Source: Prionace glauca (taxonomy: Eukaryota; Chordata; Chondrichthyes; Carcharhiniformes; Carcharhinidae). Taken from it: a DNA stretch of 64,000 nucleotides. Shown here in pieces: positions 1-10,029 of this stretch; position 1 is the stretch's first letter, and every line of letters begins with the position of its first letter. Position numbers and translations under genes: made by a program. Under the pieces are notes generated by a model that had not been told where the DNA came from, made no database searches, and saw only the letters and a list, made by a program, of their open reading frames with translations. Location of the stretch: assembly GCA_037974335.1 (NCBI GenBank), contig CM075760.1, forward strand, positions 63,618,515 through 63,682,514, read 5' to 3'.

Positions 1-204
1 GAATAGATGTATTTACACAAGGAATACACATGTAGGTGCAGCAGTTAATTGGAAGGAAATTACATTATGTTCTTACTGGCGGCAGACAGGAGTTTAAAAA
101 TAACGAGGTTTTTCTCCTGTTACACAGGGTTTTGTTGAAGTCAGGTTGAATATTCTGCACAGATGTGACAGTCACATTTAAAAATGTTTATGCTTTGCAT
201 TAGA

Positions 205-660
205 AACGGTAAGGAGAAGGTTCACCAGATTGCTCCCTGGGGTCAGTGAGTTGTCCTATGATGAAATTGTCTGCAGTTTAGAAGAATATGAGGTGATCTC
301 TTTGAACCTACACAGTTCTGATTCGGTTTGATGGAAGAAGGCTGAGAGATTTTCTTTTTTCTGCTGTTCGGGAATCTGACCCAATGCGGCACTATTTATC
401 ATTTAGGGCTAAGATAAGCAGAAATTGCTTCACTCAAAGGGTGAGAATCTTTGGCATTCTCTGTACCTGACAGTGATGTATGTCCCATCATCAAGCACAT
501 ATAAAGTTGGGATAAACAGGTTTCTGATTTCTTGGAGAATTCAGGGATATGGGGAGTTGCTGGAAAAACTAAGTTATATCCAAAGATCAGCCATGATGAT
601 ATTGAATGGTGGAAATCTCGATGGGCCGAGTGGTCTGCTCCTCCTCTTATGATTCATGTT
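205..660 (+). mobile_element. CR1-type LINE 3' remnant
   Basis: Decayed 3' end of a CR1-type LINE. The order of recognisable ORF2 C-terminal pieces (AGGTTCACCAGATT, a TTCACTCAAAGGGT stretch, GGATATGGGGAG, and a 3' tail saying 'atgatattgaatggtgg...gtggtctgctcctcctctt') matches the younger copies near 33.5 kb. It has many indels and no usable reading frame, so it is old. The 205 bases before it show nothing recognisable. Confidence 0.7.
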
Positions 661-671
661 AGAATAAAAAC

Positions 672-1000
672 ATTTAAAAGCGTTTGTCTCGCAAATATCT
701 AAGGGAGCAATGATTTCTACCCATTCATTAATGCATCATTTTCATCTTTCTTCCAAAAATCATCCGCATTTTGTCTCATCAGTGCTTTGTATCCTGTCAC
801 TCCCTTTTTCCTTTGTTCTTTAAATGTAACATTTCCAATTCAGATACTAAAGAGGAAATCTCCCTGATAGTGACTCCAACAGAACTGGTGCAGACCGGGA
901 AGTAACACAGGATTGTTGTACAGCAATAAATCTACATTCCCTGACCGGGAATCGAACCCGGGCCGCGGCGGTGAGAGCACCGAATCCTAACCACCAGGGA
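672..1000. repeat. Duplicated tRNA-Glu unit, copy 1
   Basis: About 330 bp aligned almost without break to 3711-4039. Both run from a 'tttaaaagcgtt' start through a shared upstream block to a tRNA-Glu. The shared sequence is host flank plus tRNA, so the tRNA moved as a DNA segment and not as a SINE. Substitutions throughout show that the duplication is not recent. Confidence 0.8.
937..1000 (-). pseudogene. tRNA-Glu(CTC) pseudogene, D arm deleted
   Basis: On the minus strand this matches the tRNA-Glu at 3968-4039 from the T arm to the anticodon arm, but it is 64 nt instead of 72. The 8 nt that carry the D-stem/loop start (around TCTAGTGG) are missing between short direct repeats ACCAC, which points to slippage. 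The anticodon stem also has a base change (GCGCC pairing partner to GCACC). Without a D arm it should lack the A box and should not fold normally. Confidence 0.85.
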
Positions 1001-2010
1001 AGTTGATGACTCCACGATAAAGTATTATATTATCCATGAGCCAACTGCCTTTTGTTTTGTTTCTGTCTTTTTATTCACCAAATACAAGTTTCTCCGTCAC
1101 ATTGTCATATTTATTTCACAGACAAGTGATATAAACTTGTGGCCACAGTGCAGAATCCAAACCACTGATCCAACAGGGAAGCTGACAGTGACTTCCCCAA
1201 TCAGCGGATCATCCTCATTTTAGCCTTTCTCTTCCTTCTCTTCCGTCACACAATAGGCAGGTTTCTCATTATAAAAACGCATTCTGCTTATTTCCACACT
1301 TGACACCTGTCATCGAGCCCATGGTGGTGAAAACGATGACTTTGCATCATTGGAACACCCGGGTTCCGCCATCACCAGCTCAGTGTTACCTTGTCCATCA
1401 TTCCTTGTGTCAAATAAAACATCCTCCAACCTTACATTCTGCCGCTTTTAAGGACTGACCCCTGATTTCACAATTAGAGAATGCAGGGTGAACCCATCAG
1501 ACTAATTAAAATTTACAAAAATATGAATAATAGAACTTTTCCCTCAGTATTCAATAAAAAGGATTCGGAAAAAAAAATCTGCCCAGTTTCATTCCATGGG
1601 ATTCGGACGGGAAAACTATTGTAGAATTATTGCTGCAATTGGCTGAACACTTCCCTGGTGTTGAAAATGGTAACATTTTGCAGGTGTTAGGTTTTGGTGC
1701 AAGTGGTCTGGCGTGGAAATTAAAGTAACAACAGGATCATGGACAAAACAAATTGTAAAACCCGCTGTAATCTGCTGGTCTGGTGGTTAGAGTTTGAAGC
1801 TTTCACTGCTGTTTTGATTGCAAGCCAGGGAATGAAGATTTATTGCTCTCCTCCAATCAGTGACAATAAATATCAATTATTTCCCTGCAGAACGCTCAAA
1901 TCTCAGTCTCGCCTTGTGTTCTGTCATTTCTCAAGTGAAAACCCTGAGCCAGTTCAACAGGAAAACATATTGTCCTTTCTGGGGTCCAGACGAGGTTAAT
2001 TCAGTTTAAA
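1001..2010. other. No recognised gene
   Basis: AT-rich sequence between the Glu pseudogene and the first Leu tRNA. ORFs here are short and have no family resemblance. No repeat family could be named. Confidence 0.5.
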
Positions 2011-2191
2011 TGGAGCCGGCTCCTCACTGCAGCTCATTGTGTTTCTGACTGGAGATGATTTTTGTTTGCTGCACATTTCAGGATCATCTGATTCGGATAC
2101 GATTTCCTCATGGCCCATCCCAGCTCCACGGATTCTGATATATTTCAGTATTAATGCAATAAAAATACATGATTATGATACCTTGCTGTGT

Positions 2192-2273
2192 GGTAGCGTG
2201 GCCGAGCGGTCTAAGGCGCTGGATTTAGGCTCCAGTCTCTATCGAGGCGTGGGTTCGAATCCCACCGCTGCCA
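2192..2273 (+). tRNA. tRNA-Leu (anticodon TAG)
   Basis: An 82-nt class II tRNA. The 7-bp acceptor stem (GGTAGCG with CGCTGCC), discriminator A, A box TGGCCGAGCGG, anticodon loop TTTAGGC closed by CTGGA/TCCAG, long variable arm, and B box GGTTCGAATCC are all intact. A run of five T's follows about 13 nt after the 3' end as a Pol III terminator. It is close to the standard vertebrate tRNA-Leu(UAG), which decodes CUA/CUG-type leucine codons. It is the first of a duplicated pair with 2824-2905. Confidence 0.95.
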
Positions 2274-2823
2274 GAGTTGGTGCAAGTTTTTGACCTTGGA
2301 GTTGAAATCCAACAGCTGTGGTTGGATGCAGGAGTGTGTGCGGTGCCGTTTTTGACAGATGTCCCTGTAAGAACAGAATATTGCATTTGACTCATCAATC
2401 GTCAGTTCCGATAGGACACACCAAAGAAAATCACGCACCGACCTCCTCTGGGACTCCTCAGTGTTCTTCCTCCCCCAGTCAGTCCCCAGAGTTCAGAAGC
2501 TGTGGCATCTTCTTAAGTGTACAATCGATGGAGGCGAATATCACGCGAAGGCCATTTCCACACCCCCACTGCTTACCTTCAAAAAACAGCAAAAGGAAAT
2601 TCAGAAGCGACGAGCTTAAGGACAGTTTAAATGATGCTGTCCGTTCAGTGCAGCTCATTGTGTTTCTGACTGGAAATGATTTCTGTTTGTTACACAGTTC
2701 AGGCTTATCTGGTACAGGGAAAGATCTGACTCAATCCTCCGATGGTCTTCCCCAACTGCATTGCTTTATATGAATTTCAGTAACATTTCCATTAAATAAT
2801 ATGATTATGATACACCCTAATGT

Positions 2824-2905
2824 AGTAGTGTGGCCGAGCGGTCTAAGGCGCTGGATTAAGACTCTAGTCTCTGTGAAGGTGTGGGTTCGAATCCCACTGC
2901 TACTA
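2824..2905 (+). tRNA. tRNA-Leu (anticodon AAG)
   Basis: An 82-nt class II tRNA with loop TTAAGAC, so the anticodon is AAG (read as inosine-AG after editing). The acceptor is AGTAGTG with TGCTACT and discriminator A: changes on both sides keep pairing, with two G-U pairs. The anticodon stem CTGGA/TCTAG has one G-U pair. A TTTT run lies about 12 nt downstream. Upstream flank (2644-2696) matches 2023-2075 before the first Leu gene, so the two arose by local duplication and differ in the wobble base. Confidence 0.9.
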
Positions 2906-3286
2906 AAATGGGTTTGTGTTTTGGCAGATGTCCCTGTAAGAGGCTCCAGCCTCACTGCTGGAGCCTCACAGCTCAGATTGAAAGCAGGAGTGTGTGTCGT
3001 GTCCTTTTCGTCATGTGATCCTTCTGTGAAATGTGTGTCATTTCCTCTGTATATCTCGTATCTGTCTTTTTAAGCACAGACTACTGTCGGACAGTGATCA
3101 GATGGTGACTAACCATATTAGTCAGCATCTATAAACCCATTAAATTCTTTGTTGACTGAATGAGATGCGGATATGTGCTCGATGTCAAAATCGAACTTCC
3201 CTGTCAGTACGTAAAATAAGTTCTTATTTCACGGAAAGTATTTGAGGGCAATGATAACAGGCCTCTAACATCGAAGTTCAGGTAAT

Positions 3287-3450
3287 GAACATAAGAAATA
3301 GGAGCAGGAGTAGGCCAACTAGCCCTTCGAGCCTGGCCCGCCATTCAATAAGATCATGGCTGATCTGTTGTGGCTCAGCTCCACCTTCTCGCCCTCTCCC
3401 CATAACCCTTAATCCCCTCTCTCATCAAAAACCCATCAACCTGCGTCTTT
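3287..3450 (-). mobile_element. CR1 LINE, 5'-truncated 3' end
   Basis: Minus-strand CR1 3' tail with the same 'taggagcaggagtaggcc...ccattcaataagatcatggc' block as the 33.8 kb and 39.3 kb CR1 copies. It is 5' truncated about 33 bp downstream of the tRNA-Val gene. High similarity to the long copies suggests a fairly young insertion. Confidence 0.9.
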
Positions 3451-3482
3451 TCCCCTTCCCCGGCATGAGAAAGCTTAATGAA

Positions 3483-3555
3483 TGTTTCTGCCCGGTTTCG
3501 AACCGGGGACCTTTCGCGTGTGAAGCGAATGTGATAACCACTACACTACAGAAAC
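3483..3555 (-). tRNA. tRNA-Val (anticodon CAC)
   Basis: A 73-nt tRNA with acceptor GTTTCTG/CAGAAAC, discriminator A, D arm TAGTGTAGTGG, anticodon stem TTCGC/GCGAA with loop TTCACAC, and T arm CCCGG/CCGGG. All stems pair, and it closely follows vertebrate tRNA-Val(CAC), so it should be functional. The immediate downstream sequence has no T4 run; the first is in the adjacent CR1 fragment, about 52 nt away. Confidence 0.93.
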
Positions 3556-3710
3556 AACTGGAAAAGTAATGGAGCAAATCAGCCTGTCTGCAATGTTCAA
3601 CTGCGCTGTGTTGCTGCAGGTTCCGATGGTTAGACTGAGAGCCCATGTCAATGAATTCAGGAAGATAACCGTTACTTTCAATCTGATTGTACAACTTATT
3701 CCCAACATCA

Positions 3711-4040
3711 AAATTTAAAAGCGTTCGTATCTAAGGGATCAATGATTTCTACCCATTCATTAAAGCATCATTTTCATCTTTCTTCCAATAATCTCAGCAT
3801 TTGTACCATCAGCGCTTTGTAATCTGTCGCTCCTTTTTTTTCTCTGTTCTTTAAATCTGACATTTCCAATTCAGATACTAAAGAGGAAATCTCCCTGATA
3901 CTGATTCCGACAGAACTGGTGCAGACCGGCAAATAACACAGGATTGTTGTACAGCAATAAATCTGCATTCCCTGACCGGGAATCGAACCCGGGCCGCGGC
4001 GGTGAGAGCGCCGAATCCTAACCACTAGACCACCAGGGAA
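3711..4040. repeat. Duplicated tRNA-Glu unit, copy 2
   Basis: Partner of 672-1000, carrying the intact tRNA-Glu at its right end. See that entry for the alignment. Confidence 0.8.
3968..4039 (-). tRNA. tRNA-Glu (anticodon CTC)
   Basis: A 72-nt gene with acceptor TCCCTGG/TCAGGGA, discriminator A, D arm with TCTAGTGGTTAGGA, loop CTCTCAC (anticodon CTC), and T arm GGTTCGATTCC. It matches vertebrate tRNA-Glu(CUC) and should be active, although no clear T4 terminator follows in the next 20 nt. It is the intact member of the pair with 937-1000. Confidence 0.95.
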
Positions 4041-4149
4041 ACTTCCTGATTTCAAACTATTACTTTACTTGAGTCACCTACCTTTAGTTTTATTTCGACA
4101 TAGACACAATCTCAGGATAAGGCGCTGATGATTTAGGACTGTGATGAGG

Positions 4150-4295
4150 AGAAATTGCTTTACTCAAAGGCTGGTGAATCTTGGGAATTCTCTACTCCAG
4201 AGGTTGTTGATGCTCTATCATTGAACACATTTCAGTTTGGGTTAGACAGATTTATGATCTATCCAGGAATGAATGGAAGCAGGGATATGGAATTG
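4150..4295 (+). mobile_element. CR1-type LINE 3' scrap
   Basis: Contains 'aaattgctttactcaaagg' and 'gaattctct' followed by a decayed C-terminal region ending 'gcagggatatgg', the usual order in CR1 ORF2 ends. Too short and mutated to classify further. Confidence 0.6.
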
Positions 4296-4362
4296 GAGCA
4301 AATGCTCAGCCAATAGCTCATTTTTCAATTTTTTTTTTATGTTTAAAGGTATAATGGAAGCA

Positions 4363-4363
4363 C

Positions 4364-4395
<32 letters not shown>

Positions 4396-4440
4396 GATAT
4401 ATATACATGTAATGGTGTACAGATATATATATATATATAA
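4363..4440. repeat. TA-rich microsatellite
   Basis: Two runs of (TA)n separated by a short CA-containing piece and 'catgtaatggtgtacag'. Simple repeat. Confidence 0.9.
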
Positions 4441-4612
4441 AATGTTGTATGTGATATGTTTGAAGTCAATCGTCATTAAATAATGTTGGTAATACCAGAT
4501 AACAGTACAGCCGGGAACAATTCACAGCTATTTTTTATTGGCACCCACGGACCCATTGCCAACAGGCAACTGTTTAACCGTGAATACTGATGGTGAGGAA
4601 GGAGTAAAATTC

Positions 4613-4686
4613 CGACTTTGGATGGTCTCGAACCACCAACCTTTCCGTTAACAGCCAAACGTGCTGACCAATTGCGCAACAGAGAC
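4613..4686 (-). pseudogene. Degenerate tRNA-Asn (anticodon GTT)
   Basis: Minus-strand 74-nt sequence with the vertebrate tRNA-Asn frame: GTCTCTG start, A box TTGCGCAATTGG, loop CTGTTAA (anticodon GTT), and T arm GGTGGTTCGAGA. The acceptor 3' side CAAAGTC leaves two mismatches with GTCTCTG, and the anticodon stem TTTGG/CGGAA has a G-G clash. A TTTT run follows directly. It is probably a decaying copy; upstream flank matches that of the gene at 6385. Confidence 0.7.
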
Positions 4687-4689
4687 TAA

Positions 4690-6330
4690 GACAGCAGCTG
4701 AACCAGTTTGTGACCAATGATCACGCAATCTGAAGCTTAATTTCATTATTCATGCACTGGGCTGTGCTTCGATAACGGCTACAATTAACCTTGTCTCATT
4801 TATGACTGTTCATGGCAGTGTTCACTACAATCACACATTTGGTGCAGTCTTGTACAGTAATGCACTAGGCCATGTCTCTTTATATACTGCGTTTGACTCA
4901 TTTGAATCATTATTGCAATAGACTTTGCAACTGTTTACACTACATTACATGCCGCTTCATTTATTAATACATATAGACATGCCATGATAAATGCTACAAA
5001 TCATCGTCTCTGAACTATTATTACTTAGTCAAGAGTCCACTTACGTTACATTAGGCTCCATCTCAGATATTATTGTGCTAGGCTCAATGTCATGCACTAC
5101 TGAACACACCCGTGTATCACTAATAAAGCAAACACTTTCTCACTAATTGGTTTTCTATCAAATGTGTCTAATAGGTGGAATCGAACAACGAGCGAGTGAG
5201 AAAAATAGATGGATATTAACTAAAAAGTGCAATATAATCGTGTGGATGAAATTGTGTTATAGATCAGAGTGAGTTAGGGCTCGAATTGTGTTGAAGTCAA
5301 AAATTATAACAAGGAACTATATTTACATATACACAGAACATATTATAGAGGCAGGGTTCGGGCTGGATTTCTGAACGGATTAAGGAAAAAACTGAGCGCC
5401 GAGGAATGGAAAATCCAGCGAAAAAGAGACATGTGTCCGATAATAATGAAATATTATTTGATAATGTCTGGATGATAAAATGGACAAATCTTTACATCAC
5501 AAAATGGTAAGTTTATACAATAATTAGCTGGTAATCGACATGTTCAGTAACCGGAAGGTAAATATGAATGCAAGTATTAAATTCGCTATCCTTCGGCCAG
5601 ATTTCCCTGTGAATGTTACTGACAGAGATATTAATGCCATTGCTTTACTGATTGTTCCCTTTCCATGGAAACAGGGAAATAAATTGTCCTCAAATTTCTC
5701 CTCAAACCTGCTGCACTAACCTTGTGATTAAAATGATACAACACCACCATCTGCTGGCGGACAACAGAGACTGCAGGCGCTAGTGCTTGTGAGTCTGCGA
5801 ACCGGTGACTGAAATATGAATATTGGAAGATATTGTCCGAGATTGGAGTTTGTAGAAGGCTCTCGGCTGGCGTATTCGCCCTTTTTATAACCAGGCACCG
5901 CAGATAAACCGTGTTCTTCATTTCCCATTGGGAGATAATGTCTGGAGATTGAAGTCGGGATTATTTGAAACTTCAAATTGTACATTCGATGCAGTTATCA
6001 GACGTCAATCAAATTCAGAATCTTAGTGGGTAAACATTGCTGCCCTCTGCAATTCGTTTGTCAGACATTTTCACGGTTTAGTCTGAAAAAAGGTACAAAG
6101 AATCAGACATGTACACACACACAGGTATTGGAGCTGACAGAGAAACAGGGGGACTTAAACAGATTCAGGGACACATATAGATGCAGGGGCACACTAGATT
6201 CAGATACACCAAGATTCAGGTGCAGACATGTAGAGATCCTGGTGACTCGAAAGATACAAGGGCACACACAATGTCTCGGCTTGTACACGACCAAATTCTC
6301 TCTCGTGATTCCAGACTTTTCAATGAGTTG
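4690..6330. other. No recognised gene
   Basis: AT-rich, no transposon or gene recognised. At 5744-5760 'ccatctgctggcgg' resembles a CTCF core on the minus strand (one mismatch to CCASYAGRKGGC). Short ORFs at 5631-5985 overlap in two frames and have no family features. Confidence 0.45.
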
Positions 6331-6384
6331 AAACAGGCAACTGTTTACCCATGAATGCTGATAGTGAGAAAAATAGCGAAATTC

Positions 6385-6458
6385 CGTCCCTGGGTGGTCT
6401 CGAACCACCAACCTTTCGGTTAAAAGCCAAACGCGCTGACCAATTGCGCCACAGAGAC
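6385..6458 (-). tRNA. tRNA with Asn backbone and TTT (Lys) anticodon
   Basis: A 74-nt gene with perfect stems: acceptor GTCTCTG/CAGGGAC (one G-U), D stem GCGC/GCGC, anticodon stem TTTGG/CCGAA, and T stem GGTGG/CCACC, plus discriminator G. Body sequence is that of vertebrate tRNA-Asn, not tRNA-Lys (which starts GCCCGG). The loop is CTTTTAA, so the anticodon is TTT, which pairs with lysine AAA/AAG. The Asn gene 1.8 kb away has CTGTTAA. A T5 run follows within about 15 nt. Structure suggests it is transcribed and folds. Which synthetase charges it cannot be told from sequence; LysRS is known to read U34-U36 strongly and AsnRS needs GUU. Confidence 0.9.
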
Positions 6459-6920
6459 TGAGACAGCAGCAGTTAAATATATTCTAAACTAGTAGGGTTC
6501 TGTAGGGTTCTAGTATGTCAGTGACCACAATTCTATTTCTGAAAACCTGTTCCAGACCTGCAGCATGACCGCACTGTTTACAATTCTATACAAGTCTCTT
6601 TAGTTCCGTTGATCCCGCAGCACTGCTGTAGTGTGTTGGTTATTCCCTTTCTCCTATGAACGGGCAGGTAAAATGAATCCATGTTTCTTATCACAGGCAG
6701 GAATTCAACGGGAGGGAAGGGAACGAACCACCAGTAGCCCAACGATCCAATACTTTCCACTCAATCATCAATAATAACGTTCACAACTGCTCCTCCTTCC
6801 GAATATTGTGATCCATTTCCCTCGCAATTTGTTCCAATACTGAATATTTCCCTTGTTTTCTCCTAATTTTGGCAGGAGATTCGCGTCAATATACAAAGTG
6901 AACGGAGAAAGAAGAAGCTT

Positions 6921-6991
6921 TGCATTGGCCGGGAATCGAACCCGGGCCTCCCGCGTGGCAGGCGAGAATTCTCCCACTGAACCACCAATGC
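6921..6991 (-). tRNA. tRNA-Gly (anticodon GCC)
   Basis: A 71-nt gene almost identical to vertebrate tRNA-Gly(GCC): GCATTGG acceptor, TGGTTCAGTGG A box (with GGGAG in the D loop where TAG is usual), loop CTGCCAC, and B box GGTTCGATTCC. All stems pair. No T4 run in the first 20 nt downstream. Confidence 0.95.
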
Positions 6992-7049
6992 TGTTCTTGT
7001 TAGTCCTACCCCTACATGCTCTCTCTTCCTTCACACTCAGCAGCATTGT

Positions 7050-8040
7050 AAGTTTCTGACTTTATCCTTTCGTTCCCCAAATGCCCACAAATGCTCTCAC
7101 TCAAATCTCACACGCAACATCGCACAAGCCTCTCATGCTGTTCAACACCTTCCTTTCATTAACAACCACATCTCAAACTTTCAACCTTCCTCCAAAACAC
7201 AAGCACTCTGCAACAATCCCCCTCTCACACAGCCTCATTCTCCCAAATAAGCCTCTGCTTTCACCACATCAGTCTAAACACACTTAAAATGTATTCAAAT
7301 TATTTGTACACCGCCTCTTGCATTCAACCCATATCACTACAATACGCATCATGCCATTCTGCAAAAGCTTTAAGTTGCTACATTTCTTCAAAGCTTCTAC
7401 CCAGTGCGACACCAGGCCAAACTTCCACAGTCAACACCTGATAACACCTATATAGGGTTACAACTTAGCTCGGAATGAATTAAAAAATAGGGCTTAGGAG
7501 AGATAGTAGGAGGCATGAGAAGTCTTTGGCAAGTCGGATAAAGGAAAACCCCAAAGCTTTTTACTCTTACGTTAAAAATGCATTAAATCTTCATTTCTCG
7601 AGGCCAGTCTGCGACATCTGAAAGCAATGAATCCTAACCACGAAACCCCCAGGATCCCATCTGCCTGATTCTCCCAGATACTGATTACAGTAATGTGCAC
7701 AGCGTCAGTTGTCCGCACTCACACACTCCTTCCTGTCTGTTAAGATTTGAAATTGTTTATATTTTCACATTGGCTTCCAGTGTGATGAAAGCAGAGCTGT
7801 GATAAGCTGATGTTGTTCAGTGGATTTACTGCAGTAAGGTTTATGTCAGTTCGATGCAAACATTGGTGTTTGAATGTGGTCAGTTACAGTGAAATTTAAT
7901 GCAGTGGAAGGGAGCGTAGTCGCTTTTACAGGAGGAACCAGCAAGGGTAATGTAAATATGATTTGTGCAACGGGACTGATATTGCTCCCTGCTGTTCAAA
8001 TTGGCACAAGTATTGATCCACGATTTTCAAGTTTCACCAC
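7050..8040. other. No recognised gene
   Basis: Between tRNA-Gly and tRNA-Gln. 7475-7590 has a faint LINE-like flavour ('agtcggataaaggaaaaccccaaagc', a typical lead into LINE reverse-transcriptase sequence). Otherwise nothing could be named; the C-rich ORF at 7081-7287 has no domain. Confidence 0.4.
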
Positions 8041-8046
8041 ATGTTA

Positions 8047-8118
8047 GGTTCCGTGATGTAATGGTGAGCACTCTGGACTCTGAATCCAGCGATCCGCGTT
8101 CAAATCTCGGTGGAACCT
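8047..8118 (+). tRNA. tRNA-Gln (anticodon CTG)
   Basis: A 72-nt gene: acceptor GGTTCCG/TGGAACC (last pair G-U), anticodon stem CTGGA/TCCAG with loop CTCTGAA, anticodon CTG. The T stem CCGCG/CTCGG has one mismatch compared with the usual CCGAG, and the D loop has GGTGAGC instead of GGTTAGC. TTTT starts 2 nt after the 3' end. Probably active but slightly degraded. Confidence 0.85.
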
Positions 8119-8387
8119 TGTTTTAATTTGCAAATACAGATGATGGATTGGCTGAAGGGCGTTTCATTTAAGTTTATCACCAAGTCCGATTCGAGAGGAG
8201 AATTTGCCAGCTCGTTCAGCTGCTGTTACTCAATTCAAGGGCAATTAGGGATGATAGGAAATGAATAAAGACAATCTCAATAATGGACCTTTTCCTCACA
8301 AGTAAAAGCAAACTTTTTGACAATGTTTTTGCCTGAAACTTTCGAAACGTCGAGCTAATATGTAACAACTATCCCACTTTTACATGT

Positions 8388-8460
8388 AGGCTAGTGGCGC
8401 AATAGATAACACGTCTGACTATCACTCAGAAGACTCCTGGTTAGCTCAGTACAAACCTTC
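8388..8460 (+). pseudogene. tRNA-Arg-like pseudogene
   Basis: Starts with GGCTAGTGGCGCAATAGATAAC and has an anticodon stem TCTGA/TCAGA, which fits tRNA-Arg(ACG). The loop reads CTATCAC instead of CTACGGA. The T arm GGTTAGCTC has lost the B-box TTCGA. The acceptor ends no longer pair. A dead copy. Confidence 0.65.
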
Positions 8461-9119
8461 AAAAGGCGTTCACAAATTCCTTGTTACTTTCGATGAAAAG
8501 GGTATTTAATAGCTTTATCCTTATTCTGACAAATGCTGCCAAGCACATTTTCAGCTTCTCTGGAGAAAGTAATGTTCGGAAATTGCTAATGAACAGCAAC
8601 CGACTATTTTAAGTTTTTTTTCGGAAAAAAAACCTTCAATAAGATTAGGATATTAAATAAATGCTAACCTCAAATACATTTTGGACACAATTAAACATGT
8701 CTTTGTGAATTTATACAATTTTGTCATTTTTTTCCATAAAATTCAGCATTTCTGATTTTGGAGAAAGCATTTCAAGCTGAGGTCAGAGCAAAGATAATAT
8801 GTCTGTAACATCGAGATTCTGATAATATTCAGCACCAAACTGAAATCATACAGACTTCCCTCACCCTAGCATGTTTCAGATGGCGATTAACTATGTTAGT
8901 CTGCACCTAAACCTATTAAATTGTCTTGTAGACTGGATGATTTGCTGATATGTGCAGGTGTCAAAATAGGAACGTTTCTTTCCTGGCATTGCATCAAACA
9001 ATTTATCATTTCTTATTTGACACAAAGCATTTGAGGCCGAGGCCAGAGCGAAGATACTATGGGTGTAACATCGAGATTCAGATAATGTTCAGGAACAAAA
9101 TGCCCCGGCCGATGAAGGC

Positions 9120-9393
9120 ATGTTTTAAAGTGCAAGGGGCAAGGTTTAAAGGAGATGGGCATGGCAGATTGTTTGCACAGAGAGTGGTGGGTTCCTGGAA
9201 CTCGCTGCCGGGGAGAGATAGTAGAAGCGGATGCAGTTGTGACTTTTACATCACTTGACAAATACATGAATAGGATGGGAATAAAGGGATATGGTCCAGG
9301 AAGGATAGGGGGTTTTAGTTAAGTGGGGCAGCATCGTCAGTGAAGGTTTGAAGGGCCGAAGGACATGTCCTGTAATTTTCTCTGTTCTTTGTA
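9120..9393 (+). mobile_element. LINE 3' end
   Basis: Carries 'gggcaaggtttaaaggagatg', 'gtgggttcctggaactcgctgcc', and 'gaagggccgaaggacatgtcctgtaattttctctgttctttg', the 3' part seen also at 54.95-55.2 kb. 8871-9095 before it repeats host sequence at 3092-3290, so the insertion landed in another copy of the tRNA-flank unit. Confidence 0.8.
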
Positions 9394-9779
9394 ATGCCAT
9401 TTTTCTTTACCCAAAACTAAGCTTCAGACTCTGTAGCTCTATATTTAACCACTCCATCTCTGACACCTCCAGTCACACAGCCCTGTGAGGTGTCTGTACT
9501 GATCTTATTGTGGCATCATGAGCGTTCCACATACAACATGACTTGTATCTATAAATTCTCATCTTGAACATTTCAATTGAAATTTCAAGGCGAGCAGAGC
9601 TTTTTGAGCAGAATGGTTCAGATTCCCATCCTCTTTAATGTGAACAAGTTGTTTCTGATTTCACTACAGAGGTTGTCTATTAAACATTGACTGAACACAG
9701 GGGGTGAATGTGAGAAGCTGAAGTTTCCAGTTGAAGAGGTCTCTCAGCAGCTGAACTGGGGAAGCCTTTGGGCAGAGAC

Positions 9780-10029
9780 TGCGCTGCTCCTATTTCCCTT
9801 CCTGACCACCGGGGGTCGCTGTGACACGCCCAGGCGCTGCTCCGCTCAGTGTCACCTCTTGCCTACTCCGGCCCGGCCGCTGCTCGTTGGCGGACCATCC
9901 GGGTCCTGTAGAAAGGCGGAGCCAGCCGCCATATTGCCGTGATGTCACCATCAGTCCCTCCCCCAGCCGAGGAAAAAGCGACGGTTCAGAAATGTAGAAA
10001 GTGAGAGAAATTCCCACCCGGAAATCCCG
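9780..10029. promoter_or_regulatory. CpG-rich promoter-like segment
   Basis: A GC- and CpG-rich rise beside AT-rich DNA. It holds GCCGCCATATTG (YY1-like, 9929-9940), a TGATGTCA element, and ACCACCGGGGGTCGCTG (about 9807-9823), which resembles a CTCF site with two mismatches. It runs directly into the duplicated block. No coding exon could be attached to it. Confidence 0.5.

Noticed and set aside
7081-7287. 68-aa plus-strand ORF
   Set aside because: Low-complexity Thr/Ser/Pro-rich translation of C-rich DNA; no domain or regulatory context.
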